A DNA stretch of 64,000 nucleotides, from assembly GCA_947598825.1 (NCBI GenBank), contig CANQFM010000009.1, forward strand, positions 1-64,000, read 5' to 3'. Shown here one piece after another: positions 8,217 to 17,164 of the stretch (position 1 is its first letter; each line of letters opens with the position of its first letter). Source of the DNA: an uncultured Eisenbergiella sp. (GTDB lineage: Bacteria > Bacillota > Clostridia > Lachnospirales > Lachnospiraceae). The notes below the pieces were generated by a model. The model worked only from the letters and a program-made list of their open reading frames with translations. It was not told the DNA's origin and searched no databases. The position numbers and the translations under genes were made by a program.

Positions 8217-9197
8217 ATGAGATTTGTCAAACTGTATCTGAAAGAAAAGCAGGGAGCGCTGATCTACTTCTTTCTGTGCGCGCTGCTCCTTTTTACCGTA
8301 TTTTCCCTCTGTCATCTGCCTCTGGGCGCCGTGCTTTATCCAGCGCTTCTATGTAGCGCTGCCGGGCTTTGGTTTCTGCTTTCGGATTTCTTCCGGGAGA
8401 AGAGGAAGTACCGGCGGCTTCTGGATAACCGGACGGACAAGGACTCTGCTCTGCCCCCTGTCGAAAGCCTGGCAGACGCAGGTTATCAGGCGCTCATCGG
8501 CAGGCTGCAAAAGCAGCTTGACAGCCAGGAAACCCTTTTTACGTCCCGCAGGCAGGATTTGATGGACTATTACGGCGCATGGGTCCATCAGATCAAGACG
8601 CCCATCTCTTCCATGCAGCTCTCCCTGCAAAATGAGGATTCCGCTCTTTCCCGGAAGCTGGCCTCAGATCTTTTATCCATCGAACAATATGTGGACATGG
8701 CGCTGACTTTTCTGCGGCTGGATTCGGATTCCAGCGATTATGTGTTCCGAAGCCAGCCCATAGACCCGATCCTGCGCCAGGCGGTGGCCCGGTTTTCTTC
8801 GGAGTTTATCGGCCGTAAGCTCGCGCTGGAATATGAACCGCTGCAGTTCACCGCCGTCACCGATGAAAAATGGCTTTCCTTCGTGTTCGGCCAAATCCTG
8901 TCCAACGCCCTCAAATATACCCGCCGGGGCAGCATCCGGATCTATGGGAAGGCGCCCTGCACGGTATGCATCGCCGACACGGGGATCGGCATTGCGCCCG
9001 AGGACCTGCCCCGTATTTTTGAAAAAGGATACACAGGCTATAACGGCCGCGCGGACAAACGGGCCAGCGGCCTGGGGCTTTACCTGTGCAGGCGCGTCTG
9101 CGACAATCTGGGCGCGCAGCTTTCCGTGTCCTCTGTTCCCGGAGAAGGCACCTGCGTTTCGATCCGCCTGGATCAATACGAACCCTCAAAAGAATAA
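8217..9197 (+). CDS. Intramembrane-sensing histidine kinase, BceS-like
   Basis: 326 aa from the ATG at 8217, just after the regulator stop, with GGAGG in the end of that gene. Two hydrophobic helices (about residues 15-55) are separated by only a few residues, so there is no extracellular sensor domain. This is the hallmark of kinases that read the flux of a partner transporter. The DHp helix contains the phosphorylatable His in 'GAWVHQIKTPISSM'. The ATPase domain has the N box 'QILSNALKYT', G1 'ADTGIGI' and G2 'ASGLGLYL'. It presumably phosphorylates the upstream response regulator when the BceAB-like transporter downstream is engaged with a peptide. Confidence 0.92.
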   Translation: MRFVKLYLKEKQGALIYFFLCALLLFTVFSLCHLPLGAVLYPALLCSAAGLWFLLSDFFREKRKYRRLLDNRTDKDSALPPVESLADAGYQALIGRLQKQLDSQETLFTSRRQDLMDYYGAWVHQIKTPISSMQLSLQNEDSALSRKLASDLLSIEQYVDMALTFLRLDSDSSDYVFRSQPIDPILRQAVARFSSEFIGRKLALEYEPLQFTAVTDEKWLSFVFGQILSNALKYTRRGSIRIYGKAPCTVCIADTGIGIAPEDLPRIFEKGYTGYNGRADKRASGLGLYLCRRVCDNLGAQLSVSSVPGEGTCVSIRLDQYEPSKE

Positions 9198-9201
9198 CGC
9201 C

Positions 9202-9215
9202 TTACAAAAGTGTAA
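9202..9215 (+). promoter_or_regulatory. BceR-type operator TTACA-N4-TGTAA
   Basis: TTACA (9202-9206), AAAG, TGTAA (9211-9215) is a perfect match to the inverted repeat known for BceR-like regulators. It lies immediately after the kinase stop codon and upstream of the transporter. A second TGTAA half-site is at 9232-9236. This links the local regulator to control of the ABC transporter. Confidence 0.75.
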
Positions 9216-9223
9216 GATGACAG

Positions 9224-9276
9224 GCGGGAAATGTAAGCCGATTCCATGGCGGCCCATTTCCCGCTTCTGTTATGAT
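9224..9276 (+). promoter_or_regulatory. Perfect 10-bp inverted repeat and -10 box of the transporter promoter
   Basis: GCGGGAAATG (9224-9233) and CATTTCCCGC (9255-9264) are exact inverted copies with a 21-base gap. A TATGAT -10 box follows at 9271-9276, with no good -35 (GGCGGC at the expected place), as expected for an activator-dependent promoter. The repeat overlaps the -35 region. It could alternatively fold as an RNA hairpin ending the kinase transcript, but no T-run follows. Confidence 0.5.
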
Positions 9277-9335
9277 GTCCGCATGAGGGGAAAGCGCCCT
9301 ATCGTATTTCCCCCAAAGATAAGGAGGCATCTGCC

Positions 9336-10106
9336 ATGCATATTTTGGAAGTAAACGGATTGAAAAAAACCTATGCGCCACGCTTTGGCGGCCACAGCGT
9401 GGAAGCGCTGAAAAACGTGAATTTCAGCGTAGACCGGGGAGAATATGTGGCCATTATGGGCGAATCGGGATCCGGGAAAACGACCCTGTTAAACATCCTG
9501 GCCGCGCTGGATAAGCCCACTGCGGGCCGCGTGACCCTGGACGGGATGGATCTTTCCCGCGTCGGGGAGAGCGCGGCGGCGGCCTTCCGCCGGGACAACC
9601 TGGGATTTGTGTTTCAGGAATTTAACCTGCTGGACACCTTCACCATAGAGGACAACATCCTGCTCCCTCTGGTGCTGTCCAACAGACGCACCGCCGAAAT
9701 GCAGTCCCGCCTCGACCCCATCGCCGCCCGGCTGGGACTTTCGGACCTTCTGAAAAAATATCCCTATGAAGTCTCCGGCGGACAGAAACAGAGGGCCGCC
9801 GTTGCCAGAGCTATGATCACCGATCCCAAGCTGATCCTGGCGGACGAGCCCACCGGCGCGCTGGATTCCAGATCCACCGGCGAGCTGCTGCGCCTCTTTG
9901 CCGAGGTCAACGGCCTGGGACAGACCATTCTGATGGTGACCCATTCCATCCGGGCCGCCAGCACAGCCAAAAGAGTGCTTTTTATCAAGGACGGGGAAGT
10001 GTTCCACCAGATCTACCGGGGCGACGATACCGATGAGCGGCTCTATCAGAAGATCTCCGACACTCTCACGCTTTTGATGCTGACTGCGGGAGGGGAAAAG
10101 AGATGA
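9336..10106 (+). CDS. ABC transporter ATP-binding protein, BceA-like
   Basis: 256 aa. Walker A is GESGSGKTT near residue 40, the Q-loop is in 'VFQEFNLL', the signature is 'VSGGQKQRAAVARAM' and Walker B is 'LILADEPTGAL'. This is the MacB/LolD-like subclass that powers peptide-detoxification transporters. The start has a strong AAGGAGG nine bases upstream. Its stop overlaps the permease start (ATGA), so the two are translationally coupled. Together they form the transport half of the Bce module. The likely substrates are cell-wall-targeting peptides such as bacitracin-type or lantibiotic compounds (known for the family, not shown here). Confidence 0.93.
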   Translation: MHILEVNGLKKTYAPRFGGHSVEALKNVNFSVDRGEYVAIMGESGSGKTTLLNILAALDKPTAGRVTLDGMDLSRVGESAAAAFRRDNLGFVFQEFNLLDTFTIEDNILLPLVLSNRRTAEMQSRLDPIAARLGLSDLLKKYPYEVSGGQKQRAAVARAMITDPKLILADEPTGALDSRSTGELLRLFAEVNGLGQTILMVTHSIRAASTAKRVLFIKDGEVFHQIYRGDDTDERLYQKISDTLTLLMLTAGGEKR

Positions 10107-12154
10107 AAATTTTGTTTTATCCCAGGCTGGCCTTAAGCGGCATCCAAAAAAACAGGCAGCTTTATCTGCCCTATTTCCTGACCTGTTCCGGCATGGTGAT
10201 GATGTTCTACCTGCTTTGTTTCCTTTCCTACAGCAAAGGCGTATCCGGGATGGCGTTAAGCGCTTTCATAGCCTCCATCCTGCGCCTGGGCAGCATCGTC
10301 ATCGCTGTATTTTCCTGCGCCTTTCTGTTTTATACCAACGCCTTTTTGCTGCGGCGCCGCAAAAAAGAATTTGGCCTCTACAGCATCCTGGGGATGAACC
10401 GGCGCAATTTGGGCCGGATCCTTTTCTGGGAATCGGCATTTCTCTCCCTGTCCTCCCTGGCGGCCGGGCTTTTGGGGGGCATCGCCTTTTCCAAGCTGGC
10501 GGAACTGGGGCTTTTAAATATCCTGAAAGGGGAAATAGACTATACGCTGCGCATTTCCCCCCAATCGGTCCTGCTGACGTTGAAGGTTTTCGGCGTGATC
10601 TTTCTATTGATCTTTTTCAACGCCCTGCGTCAGCTCTGGTTCTCCTCCGCCATCGCCTTGTTTTCCAGCGAACAGGCAGGGGAAAAGCCTCCCAAAGCCA
10701 ACTGGGCCTTGGGCCTTCTGGGGGTCGCTATCCTGGGATGCGGCTACTATATCGCCATAGCCTACGGCGACAATGCGATAACCGCCATTGAGATCTTCTT
10801 TACGGCGGTGCTGTTGGTCATGGCCGGCACCTGGCTTACGATGATCTTCGGTTCCGTGCTGCTGTGCCGCCTCCTGCAGAAAAACCGCGCCTATTACTAT
10901 CGCCCGGCGCATTTCGTTTCCGTAGCGTCCATGGCCTGGCGCATGAAACGCAACGGGGCGGGCCTTGCCTCCATCTGCATCCTGTCCACCATGGTCCTGG
11001 TGATGATCTCCTCCACCGCCTGCCTTTACTTCGGTACGGAGGACGCCCTGCAGGAGCGCTATCCCGGGGAGATCAACCTGGAAGTACATTTAAACGAGGA
11101 CGCCACGGCGGATCTTCTTTCCAATTCCAACACCGCTGCCTTTCTCCAAAAGGTGCGCTCCCTGGCTGACGATATGGGCACGGAACCCAAAAACCTCTTT
11201 TTGTGCCGCGAAGTCTCCATGGCGGGCACTCTGACCGACGGGCATATCGCTGCAGATCTGCCCCGCTACCGGGAATTGCTTGACAGCAGCCTGACGCTGC
11301 TTTCCTTCATCCCCCTGTCGGACTACAACGCCCTCACCGGCTCTTCGGAAACGCTGAAGGAGGATGAAATCCTGCTGGGCGCCAAAAGGATGGACTACCA
11401 AGGGGACACCCTCTCCTTTTTCGACAGGACCACCTGCCGGATCAAACGCCGGATCGACGATTTTTATTCCTCCCGGGAGCGCTCCATGTCGATCCTGCCC
11501 GGCATGACCATCGTCGTCCCCGATATCGCGCCGCTGCTTCAAAACTACGGTTCTCTGGCGGAATTTACGGGCAACCGCGCCGTTTCCCTCCAGTGGACCT
11601 GCCATTTTGATACCGACCTCGACGCAAACGGCCAGGCCTCCCTTTCTACAAAGCTGCTGGACGCTTTCCTGTCCTCCCCTTCCCGGGAACGCTTTGGGAT
11701 AGATTCCGTCCTCTGCGAAACCAGAATACAAAACCGGAACGATTTTTTCACCATGCACGGCGGGCTGTTTTATCTGGGCATCATGCTCAGCCTGGTATTT
11801 CTGACCGCGGCCGTCCTGATGATCTATTACAAGCAGATCTGCGAAGGCTATGAGGACAGCGGCCGGTTTGCCATCATGCAGAAGGTGGGCATGACCCGCA
11901 GGGAGATCAAAAGGAGCGTAAACTCCCAGCTTTTGACGGTGTTTTTTCTCCCGCTGGCCTTTTCGGCCCTCCACCTGTGCTTTTCCTTTCCCATCATCAA
12001 CACCATGCTGCATGTGTTCAATCTCAGCAATACCGCGCTGCTGGGCAGGATCACGGCCGTCTGCTTTGCCCTTTTTGCCCTGTTCTATCTGCTGATCTAC
12101 CGGATCACTTCCAACACCTACTACCGGATCGTCAGCGGCCTGCAGGAGACATGA
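10103..12154 (+). CDS. FtsX-type ABC permease, BceB-like
   Basis: 683 aa. One N-terminal helix (about 20-45) and a group of helices to about residue 305 form the first FtsX block. A large hydrophilic, mainly extracellular domain follows (~315-560), and three more helices end the protein, with 'AIMQKVGMTRREIKRSVN' in the coupling segment. This ten-helix layout with the big loop between helices 7 and 8 is specific to BceB-type permeases and distinguishes them from MacB. In known systems the loop contacts the peptide or its lipid target and signals to the kinase. Its 3' end overlaps the convergent glycosyltransferase gene by 23 bp, marking the border of the glycan locus. Confidence 0.9.
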   Translation: MKILFYPRLALSGIQKNRQLYLPYFLTCSGMVMMFYLLCFLSYSKGVSGMALSAFIASILRLGSIVIAVFSCAFLFYTNAFLLRRRKKEFGLYSILGMNRRNLGRILFWESAFLSLSSLAAGLLGGIAFSKLAELGLLNILKGEIDYTLRISPQSVLLTLKVFGVIFLLIFFNALRQLWFSSAIALFSSEQAGEKPPKANWALGLLGVAILGCGYYIAIAYGDNAITAIEIFFTAVLLVMAGTWLTMIFGSVLLCRLLQKNRAYYYRPAHFVSVASMAWRMKRNGAGLASICILSTMVLVMISSTACLYFGTEDALQERYPGEINLEVHLNEDATADLLSNSNTAAFLQKVRSLADDMGTEPKNLFLCREVSMAGTLTDGHIAADLPRYRELLDSSLTLLSFIPLSDYNALTGSSETLKEDEILLGAKRMDYQGDTLSFFDRTTCRIKRRIDDFYSSRERSMSILPGMTIVVPDIAPLLQNYGSLAEFTGNRAVSLQWTCHFDTDLDANGQASLSTKLLDAFLSSPSRERFGIDSVLCETRIQNRNDFFTMHGGLFYLGIMLSLVFLTAAVLMIYYKQICEGYEDSGRFAIMQKVGMTRREIKRSVNSQLLTVFFLPLAFSALHLCFSFPIINTMLHVFNLSNTALLGRITAVCFALFALFYLLIYRITSNTYYRIVSGLQET

Positions 12155-13241
12155 TCTTCTGAAAATAGGACTCCCACTGGGCGTTCACCTTTTCGGGACG
12201 GTACTCCTGCATCCGTCCGGCCGCATTTCTTCCGATCGCGTCCGCCTTCTGCGGATCGGCCAACAGCGTTTCCAGCCGGTCCGCCAACGCGGCCGCATCG
12301 TCCACCGGCACCAGATAACCGTTGACGCCGTCTTCGATCAGATCCCTGGGGCCGCCGCAGGGGCAGTCCGTGGAAATGCAGGCCAGTCCAAGGGACATGG
12401 CCTCCAGCAGCGTATTGGGCATCCCTTCCGTAAACGAAGACAGGACAAAGGCGTAAGCCCGACCGATGCGCCCGGGCACATCCGTCACCGTGCCGCACAG
12501 AAAAACGCGGCCGGTCAGCCCCAGTGTTTTCACCTGTTCTGCCAACTGTTCCCGCAGCGGCCCGTCGCCGTAGATCATCAGCCGGCTCCCAGGGAACCGG
12601 TCTTTTATGGCGGCAAAGGCCCTTAAGATCATCCCCTGGTTTTTGTTTTCATCCAGACGTCCCACCGCCACGATCTCCTGACTTCTTGGCCCTTCATAGC
12701 GGGGCCGCACGAAGGCCGGCGCCAGGGAATTTTTCAGGATCACGCACTTTTTCTGCAGACAGGACGGGAAAAAGCGCACCGCGGCCGTGGTCTGCATGAC
12801 GATGCCGTCCGCAAAGAAAAACAGCGTCCTGGCCAGAAACCGCATCAGGGCGTTGGGATACTCTTCTGTCGGTTCAGCCACCACGGAAACGACGACCTTT
12901 GTCGGCAAAAAAGCGTTGGCCAAAATCGCCATGAAATTGTTTTTGCCAATGGTAGACAATACCAGATCCGCCCGGATCTCCCGAAAGATCCGACGCAGCT
13001 TGGCATAACGCCGCCACAGATTGCCGATCCGCCCTCCCGACTCTTCCTCCGTGATGTCGGAGATCACCCGCAGGGCGCCGCAGGGCAGTTCATATTCATC
13101 CTCTTTCTGGTACTGGGTCACCATGGTCACCCGGTATCCACGGGACAGAAAATACTGGGCCAGATTCAAAAAAACCCGTTCGGCTCCCCCTTTTCTGAGA
13201 GAGCCGATATAAAATGCGATATGTTTTTTTCCCCGGTTCAT
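12132..13241 (-). CDS. GT4-family glycosyltransferase
   Basis: 369 aa with two Rossmann-like halves (GT-B fold). The N-terminal 'YIGSLRKGGAERVFLNLAQ' is the acceptor-side glycine/glutamate loop. 'IVAVGRLDENKNQGMILRAF' opens the donor-binding half, and the EX7E element is in 'FTEGMPNTLLEAMSLGL'. No signal peptide, so it acts at the inner face of the membrane, retaining configuration. It shares the rare string 'STDCPCGGPR' with the GT4 at 15988-17100, pointing to a duplication. It is the last gene of the minus-strand glycan unit and ends inside the convergent BceB gene. Sugar donor and acceptor cannot be read from sequence. Confidence 0.88.
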   Translation of the reverse strand: MNRGKKHIAFYIGSLRKGGAERVFLNLAQYFLSRGYRVTMVTQYQKEDEYELPCGALRVISDITEEESGGRIGNLWRRYAKLRRIFREIRADLVLSTIGKNNFMAILANAFLPTKVVVSVVAEPTEEYPNALMRFLARTLFFFADGIVMQTTAAVRFFPSCLQKKCVILKNSLAPAFVRPRYEGPRSQEIVAVGRLDENKNQGMILRAFAAIKDRFPGSRLMIYGDGPLREQLAEQVKTLGLTGRVFLCGTVTDVPGRIGRAYAFVLSSFTEGMPNTLLEAMSLGLACISTDCPCGGPRDLIEDGVNGYLVPVDDAAALADRLETLLADPQKADAIGRNAAGRMQEYRPEKVNAQWESYFQKIMSPAGR

Positions 13242-13283
13242 TCCGTTTTCCCTCTTGATCGCCTTTTCTTCTCTTTTTGCCGC

Positions 13284-15182
13284 TTAGCTTCCGCTGCAGG
13301 GCATGTACCGGTCGTACCACTGCTGGAACACGAAAAAGGACCAGGCCAGTTTGGAATAATTGGCGCCTGTGGCAGGGCCGGCGTCACCTGTATCCAGATA
13401 ATTCTGAATCATCCGGGGTACGAAACCGGCGTCAAAAAGTCCCTGCCTTTTCAGGAAACCGCCGTCCGCATACGCCAGCAACTGTTCGCGCAGCGGCCCC
13501 CGCAGCCACTTATCCAGCGGCACGCCAAAGCCGGTCTTGGGGCGGTCCAGAAGCTTTCGCGGAATGTAATCATAGGCGATATCCTTCAAAATGCGTTTTT
13601 TATCCCCTCTGTGATATTTAAAGGAATGGTCGATCCGGAAGGAATATTCCATCACATCCTGATCCAGGATCGGGCACCGGGTTTCCAGGGAATATTTCAT
13701 GGAGGCCCGGTCCACCTTGCAGAGGATATCTCCCGGCAGGTAGGTGTCCATATCTAACAGCATCCTGCGAATCTGCCAGTTTTTTACCGGATATCCGCTC
13801 TCCACCTCATAATGGCAGGGCAGAATTCCCTCTTTCTGCGCCACCATATTCTGCGCGCATCGGATATAGTCATTGACACCGAACTGGGTTTTGGTCTGAC
13901 AATTCCGGTTTCCGGCGATCATACGCGCCGCGAAGGGAAGCCGTTCCTCTATATGAAGGCCCTTTATGCCCGGCAGATTGCACGCCCCATGCACCAGCGT
14001 TCCCGGCAGGTCCAAAAGCTGGGCTTGGGCCACTTTTTGATAGAGATTATAACCACAGAAAAATTCGTCTCCGCCGTCGCCGGAGAGCGCCACCGTCACA
14101 TCCTTCTTCGCAAGCCCTGCTACCAGCATGGAAGGGATCTGGGAACTGTCCGCAAAGGGTTCGTCATAATACTGCGGGATACTGTCCACCAGATCGAACA
14201 TTTCTTTTTCCCCGATATAAAGCTCCGTATGATCGCAGCCCAGATGCCGGGCCACCGCGGCCGCATATTTCGCTTCGTTGTAACTTTCCTCATAAAATCC
14301 GATGGAAAACGTTTTGACCGGTTTGTCGGAATTCTCCTGGGCAAGGGCCGTGATCAGGGAAGAGTCATAACCGCCGCTTAAAAAGCTGCCCAGCGGCACG
14401 TCCGCGATCATCCGTCGGGCTACCGCCGTTTTTAACAGCGACTTCAGTTCCTCCTTCGCCTGGGCGTAATCCGATACCGGGTCCTTTTGACAGTGGTCAT
14501 AGACCGTCCGAATATCCCAATACTTTTGAAGCGAGAGCTTTCCTTCTTCCCAGATAAGGATCGAACCGGGCTCCAGCTTATAAACGTTTTCAAAGACCGT
14601 TTCCGGGGCGTTGATATACTGCTGATACAGATAGCGGGAAAGCACGTCCGGACGGATCCGCCCAGAGAAACCCTCGCAGGCCAGGATCGGCTTTAACTCG
14701 GAGGCAAAGACCAGATTGCCCGGTTCCGCCCAGTAATAGAGCGGTTTTTTCCCGATCCGGTCCCGTATCAGGTATAATTTCTGATCGCTGTGATCCGCCA
14801 GCGCGATGGCAAACATCCCCCGGAAATGTTCTACGCAGGAGATCCCCCATTTCTGATAGGCCGCCAGGATGACTTCCGTATCGCAGTTGGAACGAAAGGG
14901 ATATCCGTCCAGTTCCCGACGCAGGGAATGGAAATTGTAGATCTCCCCATTAAAGACCACGCTCACCTTTCCATCGGCGGAATGCATCGGCTGATGTCCC
15001 AGCGGGGACAAATCCTGGATGGCTAACCGCCGCTGGGCAAGGCCCAGCCGCCTTTGCCCGCTCCAGGGAAAAATCTCTTCCCCCCCGTCGTCCGGCCCCC
15101 GATGGCGCATGGTGTCGTTCATCCGCTTCAACTGTTCCAGACAGTATTCCTTTTCCGAAAGGAACCCGCAAATCCCGCACAT
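13284..15182 (-). CDS. Asparagine synthase-like glutamine amidotransferase
   Basis: 632 aa. It begins MCGICGF, giving the N-terminal nucleophile Cys2 of a class II glutaminase domain (residues 1-~200, with RHRGPDDGG and 'VVFNGEIYNF'). The synthetase half carries the PP-loop SGGYDSS (269-275) and 'VALSGDGGDEFFCGYN'. The usual AsnB loop is SGGLDSS; the Leu-to-Tyr change is seen here. Within a glycan locus such proteins often amidate uronic acids rather than aspartate, as WbpS does for GalNAcA. The UDP-HexNAc dehydrogenase and 4-epimerase encoded nearby would supply that substrate (inference). Plain asparagine synthesis remains possible. The start has AAGGAAAAAGG just upstream. Confidence 0.85.
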   Translation of the reverse strand: MCGICGFLSEKEYCLEQLKRMNDTMRHRGPDDGGEEIFPWSGQRRLGLAQRRLAIQDLSPLGHQPMHSADGKVSVVFNGEIYNFHSLRRELDGYPFRSNCDTEVILAAYQKWGISCVEHFRGMFAIALADHSDQKLYLIRDRIGKKPLYYWAEPGNLVFASELKPILACEGFSGRIRPDVLSRYLYQQYINAPETVFENVYKLEPGSILIWEEGKLSLQKYWDIRTVYDHCQKDPVSDYAQAKEELKSLLKTAVARRMIADVPLGSFLSGGYDSSLITALAQENSDKPVKTFSIGFYEESYNEAKYAAAVARHLGCDHTELYIGEKEMFDLVDSIPQYYDEPFADSSQIPSMLVAGLAKKDVTVALSGDGGDEFFCGYNLYQKVAQAQLLDLPGTLVHGACNLPGIKGLHIEERLPFAARMIAGNRNCQTKTQFGVNDYIRCAQNMVAQKEGILPCHYEVESGYPVKNWQIRRMLLDMDTYLPGDILCKVDRASMKYSLETRCPILDQDVMEYSFRIDHSFKYHRGDKKRILKDIAYDYIPRKLLDRPKTGFGVPLDKWLRGPLREQLLAYADGGFLKRQGLFDAGFVPRMIQNYLDTGDAGPATGANYSKLAWSFFVFQQWYDRYMPCSGS

Positions 15183-15195
15183 ACCTTTTTCCTTC

Positions 15196-15954
15196 CTAGA
15201 TCAGCCTTGCACCCATAAATTCGTCCCTGTATTCACAGAAATCCTTGCATTCCCCGTCGATGCTTTCGATCATCTCAGCGTACTTTTCCCGCACCAGCGC
15301 TACATAGTTGTCGTGGTTATCGTATCCCTTTTCGCTCCAGGCGAACGGATGGGTCAAAATCTGTACCTTCCGGTTGCCCAGGATCGTCTTCCGGTCAGGA
15401 TAGCCGTAACGCCAGATATGGTTGGCGTCGGACATATATTTTACCTCCAGCTTCGTCTCGGGCGTCACATCCGGCGCAAACGAAAAGAAATCGTTCTGGT
15501 AGGCATTTAAAACGTTGGGAAGCTTGATATTTTCGGCCAGTACCGCCGCCGTCGGCCTGTGGACGGAAAACTGGGTGATCTCAAACTCGAACATATCGGA
15601 TAAAATCCGCATCTCCTTCACAAGCTGGCGGCGCACCTGGCGCATGTCCGTCAGGCCGTTCAGCGCGTAATGCAGGCCGATGCGGTGCCCTCTCTCATGC
15701 ATGTCCCGGATCATCGCCTGGCTGCGCCGGGACAGGATGTTATAGGAATTATTCGTCCACTGAAAGAACCAGGTGGAAACAAATCCCATCTCACTCTCCA
15801 CCCGGGAAAGCGCATAGGCCCGGTCCACGCTGTACTCGACGTCGTGGCGCATGATCACAAAGCTGTCCCGATAAAGCGCCTCCTCATATCCTGCGGCCCT
15901 GCCGCTCTCCTGAATGATCCGGATGATCTGTCTGTAATCCTCATATGAAAACAT
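15196..15954 (-). CDS. Polysaccharide deacetylase-like (NodB fold) protein
   Basis: 252 aa, cytoplasmic by sequence (no signal peptide). 'FVIMRHDVEYSVDRA' matches the first metal-binding Asp motif of the carbohydrate esterase 4 fold. 'HERGHRIGLHY' supplies His residues of the second motif, and 'THPFAWSEKGYD' ends the barrel. This variant group occurs in bacterial polysaccharide clusters and is more divergent than chitin or peptidoglycan deacetylases. It would remove an acyl group from a sugar intermediate, but activity is not certain. It is 13 bp upstream of the amidotransferase gene and about 30 bp downstream of a GT4, so it is likely in the same transcript. AGGAG precedes the ATG. Confidence 0.72.
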   Translation of the reverse strand: MFSYEDYRQIIRIIQESGRAAGYEEALYRDSFVIMRHDVEYSVDRAYALSRVESEMGFVSTWFFQWTNNSYNILSRRSQAMIRDMHERGHRIGLHYALNGLTDMRQVRRQLVKEMRILSDMFEFEITQFSVHRPTAAVLAENIKLPNVLNAYQNDFFSFAPDVTPETKLEVKYMSDANHIWRYGYPDRKTILGNRKVQILTHPFAWSEKGYDNHDNYVALVREKYAEMIESIDGECKDFCEYRDEFMGARLI

Positions 15955-15987
15955 TTTCCCGATTCTCCTCGTCCTGTCCGCCTGCTT

Positions 15988-17100
15988 CTATGCGCAGACG
16001 ACTTCCTCCAGATAGTCCCTCCACTGGGCAAAAACGGCGTCTCCATTGGCCTTTTCGGCAATCTTTGCCGCTTCCTTTCCCAACCGCTGTGCCAGTTGCC
16101 TGTCCTCGATCAGCCGCAGCATCCCATCGGCCAGCGCTTCCTCATTCATGATCGGCACCAGCAGGCCGTTGACCCCGTCCCGGATGACGGTCCTGGGGCC
16201 GCCGCAGGGGCAGTCCGTCGATACGATAGGCAGACCCAGCGCCATGGCTTCCAGCAGCGCATTGGGCAGCCCCTCCCAGTCGGAGGAAAACGCATACACC
16301 GCCGCTCCCGGCAGCTGTTCTTCCAGCCGGTCGCTGCCGCCGCACAGAAAAACGCAGTCCTGGGCGCCCCGCTCCCGGATGAGAGCTTCCAGGATCTCCT
16401 TCGTCCCATCCCCGGAATCGGGCCCATAGATCCGAAGTACATAATCGGGGTGCTTTTCATGCACCCGCAAAAATGCCCGGATCAGCATGGGCTGGTTTTT
16501 AAAGTCCACCAGCCGCCCGCTCTGCACGACTTCCTTGCGCATGGGAACCTCGCCCGCCCCCTGCCGGTACGCCTGGATATATTTCTCATGGATCGGATTT
16601 AAAATAATCCTGGATTTTCTACGCGCACAGGCCGGGAAAAAATCCCTCTGCCCTTCGGTCTGAAAGACAAAACCGGAAGCGGTAGGGAACAAAAGCGGGA
16701 TCTGGATCTTATCCATCAGCCTGTCATAGTGTCCCGTCGGATCCGTCCGCACGCATACCACGGTCTTTTGCTTTAAAAATAATGACGACACCAGGATCCG
16801 ATAGTTGGCCTTGCGCCCGAAAGCGATGAGTACATCCGGCCTTTCTTTTCGGATGAACTGTCGTAATCTGGCATAGCGCAGAAAGATCCGGGCAAGCCTG
16901 GACTTCTTTTCGTCCGCCTCCACAGGGCCCACGACCTCGCGGCGCACCCGGCTATCCAGCGCAAATTCCTCCCTGGCCTTCCATTCCGTCGCCACGATCA
17001 CTTCATACCCTTCCCGGGCAAACTGGTGCGCCAGATTGGTCACCACCCGCTCCGCTCCGCCCTGTTCAAGGCAATTCAAATGAAACGCAATTTTTCGCAT
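15988..17100 (-). CDS. GT4-family glycosyltransferase
   Basis: 370 aa when started at the ATG at 17100, which has AGGAG seven bases upstream; the longer frame to 17226 runs into the neighbouring gene. The N-terminal 'HLNCLEQGGAERVVTNLAHQ' and the donor-half EX7E element in 'DWEGLPNALLEAMALGLP' define the family. Near-identity to the GT4 at 12132-13241 around 'STDCPCGGPR' and 'DGVNGLLVP' suggests the two arose by duplication and may use the same donor. It overlaps nothing and is followed within 35 bp by the deacetylase-like gene. Donor and linkage unknown. Confidence 0.87.
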   Translation of the reverse strand: MRKIAFHLNCLEQGGAERVVTNLAHQFAREGYEVIVATEWKAREEFALDSRVRREVVGPVEADEKKSRLARIFLRYARLRQFIRKERPDVLIAFGRKANYRILVSSLFLKQKTVVCVRTDPTGHYDRLMDKIQIPLLFPTASGFVFQTEGQRDFFPACARRKSRIILNPIHEKYIQAYRQGAGEVPMRKEVVQSGRLVDFKNQPMLIRAFLRVHEKHPDYVLRIYGPDSGDGTKEILEALIRERGAQDCVFLCGGSDRLEEQLPGAAVYAFSSDWEGLPNALLEAMALGLPIVSTDCPCGGPRTVIRDGVNGLLVPIMNEEALADGMLRLIEDRQLAQRLGKEAAKIAEKANGDAVFAQWRDYLEEVVCA

Positions 17101-17164
17101 ATCCGCTCTCCTGTGCCAACGCGCCCTTGATCCGCCGCCTGGCATTTTTGCCGCTTTCCCGCCG

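Noticed and set aside
16142-16460. Alternative-frame reading frames inside GT4 genes (for example 16142-16345 and 16146-16460)
   Set aside because: They are GC-driven shadows with arginine- and alanine-rich composition, no ribosome binding site, and full overlap with well-supported genes.
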